64,000 nucleotides of DNA from Rhytidiadelphus loreus (lineage: Eukaryota > Streptophyta > Bryopsida > Hypnales > Hylocomiaceae): positions 80,681,093 through 80,745,092 of the forward strand of contig OX344763.1 of NCBI GenBank assembly GCA_947034895.1, written 5' to 3'. Positions within the stretch are counted from its first letter, which is position 1, and the number at the start of each line of letters is the position of its first letter. This document shows, piece by piece, positions 59,701-64,000 of this stretch. Both the position numbers and the translations under genes were made by a program. The notes below the pieces were generated by a model. That model did not search any database, was not told the DNA's origin, and was given only the letters and a program-made list of their open reading frames with translations.

Positions 59701-61900
59701 AAAAGCGCATGAATCCCGAACTCCTGAAATTTGAACGTGAAAGAGTGAAAACAATTTAATGTCCAAGTTGCAAATGGCCGAAGCTCTTGCAATTAGGAAA
59801 AGAATATATGATTTGTGAAATTGTGTGGAACTTTCGGCAAGAATAAGAAAAATGGAATAAGCCATGCCCTGTATTTAAAAGCGCATGAATCCCGAACTCA
59901 TGAAATTTGAACGTGAAAGAGTGAAAACAATTTAATGTCCAAGTTGCAAATGGCCGAAGTTCTTGCAATTAGGAAAAGAATATATGATTTGTGAAATTGT
60001 GTGGAACTTTCGGCAAGAATAAGAAAAATGGAATAAGCCATGCCCTGTATTTAAAAGCGCATGAATCCCGAACTCATGAAATTTGAACGTGAAAGAGTGA
60101 AAACAATTTAATGTCCAAGTTGCAAATGGCCGAAGCTCTTGCAATTAGGAGAAGAATATATGATTTGTGAAATTGTGTGGAACTTTCGGCAAGAATAAAA
60201 AAAATGGAATAAGCCATGCCCTGTATTTAAAAGCGCATGAATCCCGAACTCATGAAATTTGAACGTGAAAGAGTGAAAACAATTTAATGTCCAAGTTGCA
60301 AATGGCCTAAGCTCTTGCAATTAGGAAAAGAATATATGATTTGTGAAATTGTGTGGAACCCTAGGCAGGAATAAAAAAAATGGAATAAGCCATGCCCTGT
60401 ATTTAAAAGCGCATGAATCCCGAACTCATGAAATTTGAACGTGAAAGAGTGAAAACAATTTAATGTCCAAGTTGCAAATGGCCGAAGCTCTTGCAATTAG
60501 GAAAAGAATATATGATTTGTGAAATTGTGTGGAACCCTAGGCAAGAATAAGAAAAATGGAATAAGCCATGCCCTGTATTTAAAAGCGCATGAATCCCGAA
60601 CTCATGAAATTTGAACGTGAAAGAGTGAAAACAATTTAATGTCCAAGTTGCAAATGGCCTAAGCTCTTGCAATTAGGAAAAGAATATATGATTTGTGAAA
60701 TTGTGTGGAACTTTCGGCAAGAATAAGAAAAATGGAATAAGCCATGCCCTGTATTTAAAAGCGCATGAATCCCGAACTCATGAAATTTGAACGTGAAAGA
60801 GTGAAAACAATTTAATGTCCAAGTTGCAAATGGCCTAAGCTCTTGCAATTAGGAAAAGAATATATGATTTGTGAAATTGTGTGGAACTTTCGGCAAGAAT
60901 AAGAAAAATGGAATAAGCCATGCCCTGTATTTAAAAGCGCATGAATCCCGAACTCATGAAATTTGAACGTGAAAGAGTGAAAACAATTTAATGTCCAAGT
61001 TGCAAATGGCCGAAGCTCTTGCAATTAGGAAAAGAATATATGATTTGTGAAATTGTGTGGAACCCTAGGCAAGAATAAAAAAAATGGAATAAGCCATGCC
61101 CTGTATTTAAAAGCGCATGAATCCCGAACTCATGAAATTTGAACGTGAAAGAGTGAAAACAATTTAATGTCCAAGTTGCAAATGGCCGAAGCTCTTGCAA
61201 TTAGGAAAAGAATATATGATTTGTGAAATTGTGTGGAACCCTAGGCAAGAATAAAAAAAATGGAATAAGCCATGCCCTGTATTTACAAGCGCATGAATCC
61301 CGAACTCATGAAATTTGAACGTGAAAGAGTGAAAACAATTTAATGTCCAAATTGCAAATGACCGAAGCTCTTGCAATTAGGAAAAGAATATATGATTTGT
61401 AAAATTGTGTGGAACTTTCGGCAAGAATAAGAAAAATGGAATAAGCCATGCCCTGTATTTAAAAGCGCATGAATCCCGAACTCATGAAATTTGAACGTGA
61501 AAGAGTGAAAACAATTTAATGTCCAAGTTGCAAATGGCCGAAGCTCTTGCAATTAGGAAAAGAATATATGATTTGTGAAATTGTGTGGAACTTTCGGCAA
61601 GAATAAGAAAAATGGAATAAGCCATGCCCTGTATTTAAAAGCGCATGAATCCCGAACTCATGAAATTTGAACGTGAAAGAGTGAAAACAATTTAATGTCC
61701 AAGTTGCAAATGGCCGAAGCTCTTGCAATTAGGAAAAGAATATATGATTTGTGAAATTGTGTGGAACCCTAGGCAAGAATAAGAAAAATGGAATAAGCCA
61801 TGCCCTGTATTTAAAAGCGCATGAATCCCGAACTCATGAAATTTGAACGTGAAAGAGTGAAAACAATTTAATGTCCAAGTTGCAAATGGCCGAAGCTCTT
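56760..61900. repeat. 17-monomer spaced duplication within the satellite
   Basis: Runs of about 12 monomers recur 2992 bp (17 monomers) apart. The GGAGAAGAATATATG variant occurs near 57155 and 60147. The TTTACAAGCGC, then AAATGACCGAAG, then TTTGTAAAATTG set occurs near 58290-58410 and 61280-61400. A few monomers inside differ, so it is a recent but not perfect duplication. Confidence 0.75.
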
Positions 61901-64000
61901 GCAATTAGGAAAAGAATATATGATTTGTGAAATTGTGTGGAACCCTAGGCAAGAATAAGAAAAATGGAATAAGCCATGCCCTGTATTTAAAAGCGCATGA
62001 ATCCCGAACTCATGAAATTTGAACGTGAAAGAGTGAAAACAATTTAATGTCCAAGTTGCAAATGGCCGAAGCTCTTGCAATTAGGAAAAGAATATATGAT
62101 TTGTGAAATTGTGTGGAACTTTCGGCAAGAATAAGAAAAATGGAATAAGCCATGCCCTGTATTTAAAAGCGCATGAATCCCGAACTCATGAAATTTGAAC
62201 GTGAAAGAGTGAAAACAATTTAATGTCCAAGTTGCAAATGGCCTAAGCTCTTGCAATTAGGAAAAGAATATATGATTTGTGAAATTGTGTGGAACCCTAG
62301 GCAAGAATAAAAAAAATGGAATAAGCCATGCCCTGTATTTAAAAGCGCATGAATCCCGAACTCATGAAATTTGAACGTGAAAGAGTGAAAACAATTTAAT
62401 GTCCAAGTTGCAAATGGCCGAAGCTCTTGCAATTAGGAAAAGAATATATGATTTGTGAAATTGTGTGGAACCCTAGGCAAGAATAAGAAAAATGGAATAA
62501 GCCATGCCGTGTATTTAAAAGCGCATGAATCCCGAACTCATGAAATTTGAACGTGAAAGAGTGAAAACAATTTAATGTCCAAGTTGCAAATGGCCTAAGC
62601 TCTTGCAATTAGGAAAAGAATATATGATTTGTGAAATTGTGTGGAACCCTAGGCAAGAATAAGAAAAATGGAATAAGCCATGCCCTGTATTTAAAAGCGC
62701 ATGAATCCCGAACTCATGAAATTTGAACGTGAAAGAGTGAAAACAATTTAATGTCCAAGTTGCAAATGGCCTAAGCTCTTGCAATTAGGAAAAGAATATA
62801 TTATTTGTGAAATTGTGTGGAACCCTAGGCAAGAATAAAAAAAATGGAATAAGCCATGCCCTGTATTTAAAAGCGCATGAATCCCGAACTCCTGAAATTT
62901 GAACGTGAAAGAGTGAAAACAATTTAATGTCCAAGTTGCAAATGGCCGAAGCTCTTGCAATTAGGAAAAGAATATATGATTTGTGAAATTGTGTGGAACC
63001 CTAGGCAAGAATAAAAAAAATGGAATAAGCCATGCCCTGTATTTAAAAGCGCATGAATCCCGAACTCATGAAATTTGAACGTGAAAGAGTGAAAACAATT
63101 TAATGTCCAAGTTGCAAATGGCCGAAGCTCTTGCAATTAGGAAAAGAATATATGATTTGTGAAATTGTGTGGAACCCTAGGCAAGAATAATAAAAATGGA
63201 ATAAGCCATGCCCTGTATTTAAAAGCGCATGAATCCCGAACTCATGAAATTTGAACGTGAAAGAGTGAAAACAATTTAATGTCCAAGTTGCAAATGGCCG
63301 AAGCTCTTGCAATTAGGAAAAGAATATATGATTTGTGAAATTGTGTGGAACCCTAGGCAAGAATAATAAAAATGGAATAAGCCATGCCCTGTATTTAAAA
63401 GCGCATGAATCCCGAACTCATGAAATTTGAACGTGAAAGAGTGAAAACAATTTAATGTCCAAGTTGCAAATGGCCGAAGCTCTTGCAATTAGGAAAAGAA
63501 TATATGATTTGTGAAATTGTGTGGAACCCTAGGCAAGAATAAAAAAAATGGAATAAGCCATGCCCTGTATTTAAAAGCGCATGAATCCCGAACTCATGAA
63601 ATTTGAACGTGAAAGAGTGAAAACAATTTAATGTCCAAGTTGCAAATGGACGAAGCTCTTGCAATTAGGAAAAGAATATATGATTTGTGAAATTGTGTGG
63701 AACCCTAGGCAAGAATAAAAAAAATGGAATAAGCCATGCCCTGTATTTAGAAGCGCATGAATCCCGAACTCATGAAATTTGAACGTGAAAGAGTGAAAAC
63801 AATTTAATGTCCAAGTTGCAAATGGCCGAAGCTCTTGCAATTAGGAAAAAAATATATGATTTGTGAAATTGTGTGGAACTTTCGGCAAGAATAAAAAAAA
63901 TGGAATAAGCCATGCCCTGTATTTAAAAGCGCATGAATCCCGAACTCATGAAATTTGAACGTGAAAGAGTGAAAACAATTTAATGTCCAAGTTGCAAATG

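Larger units (their letters stand above)
36977..64000. repeat. 176-bp satellite array, about 153 monomers, open at window end
   Basis: The monomer runs from ATAAGCCATGCCCTGTATTT through AAAGCGCATGAATCCCGAAC, GAAAGAGTGAAAACAATTTA, TGCAAATGGCCGAAGCTCTT and GGAAAAGAATATATGATTTG to AATTGTGTGGAA, a variable box and GAATAAAAAAAATGG. Every monomer is exactly 176 bp in register from 37052 to 63840. Variants are mostly single-base: CCCTAGGC or CTTTCGGC; AATAAAAAAA, AATAAGAAAA or AATAATAAAA; CCGAAG or CCTAAG; GCTC or GTTC. The first monomer begins sharply after unique sequence and the array continues past the window. Length close to one nucleosome and higher-order structure fit a centromeric or heterochromatic satellite, but location cannot be proven. 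A 70-codon minus-strand frame recurs once per monomer and is not taken as a gene. Confidence 0.97.

Noticed and set aside
37052..63840. About 150 overlapping 70-codon minus-strand frames, one per satellite monomer
   Set aside because: They overlap each other by 37 bases, follow from near-identical repeats, and change frame every monomer because 176 is not a multiple of three. No motif or start context suggests translation.
36977..64000. CENP-B box in the satellite
   Set aside because: CCCGAAC/GTTCGGG is present, but the spacing and flanking bases do not match the CENP-B box consensus.

Overview
This window looks like nuclear DNA of a land plant, most likely a non-seed plant (bryophyte, fern or lycophyte). 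The evidence is GT-AG introns, a Ty3/gypsy integrase fragment, a MULE-type transposase gene, a DUF7869-like transposon protein and a very large satellite array. The species cannot be named from sequence alone. No ordinary host gene was found: the left 33 kb is nested transposable elements and their remains, and the right 27 kb is satellite.

Nested transposons (about 1-27.8 kb). A Ty3/gypsy integrase (27493-27798, minus) is cut by one end of a DNA transposon whose terminal repeat ends at about 27492. That outer element carries an intronless coiled-coil/RING-H2 gene (minus), which is itself split. Its 5' half lies at 25688-26730 and its 3' half at 475-1914. Between the halves sits a second, 23.8-kb transposon (1915-25687) flanked by a perfect 8-bp duplication, CATGCAAT. 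Removing the insert and one CATGCAAT rejoins the RING gene in frame.

The inner 23.8-kb element has three genes around a divergent promoter region (14.2-14.85 kb). Rightward is a two-exon MULE transposase with a GCM/WRKY-like zinc finger, a DD(E) core with CxxH, and a C-terminal SWIM finger; it carries two in-frame stops. Leftward is an intact three-exon gene of 343 codons and unknown function. Further leftward is a roughly ten-exon gene that joins a ParB-like domain to a beta-class DNA amino-methyltransferase, now broken. A DNA transposon carrying its own ParB-methyltransferase is the most notable system here. The element also holds nine ~100-bp fold-back sequences with the core AGTCGGGTCCGACT, GC-rich subterminal GGTCGCCC-type repeats, and a ~148-bp tandem array of related sequence.

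Middle (27.8-37 kb). A DUF7869-like transposon pseudogene (30157-33009, minus) with three in-frame stops lies beside a diverged paralogue of its C-terminal domain (28946-29596). The rest is AT-rich and empty apart from short repeats.

Satellite (36977-64000 and beyond). About 153 tandem copies of a 176-bp monomer run to the window end with no net length change from copy to copy. Sequence variants repeat with 14-, 17- and 21-monomer spacing, which is higher-order structure of the kind seen in centromeric or large heterochromatic arrays.
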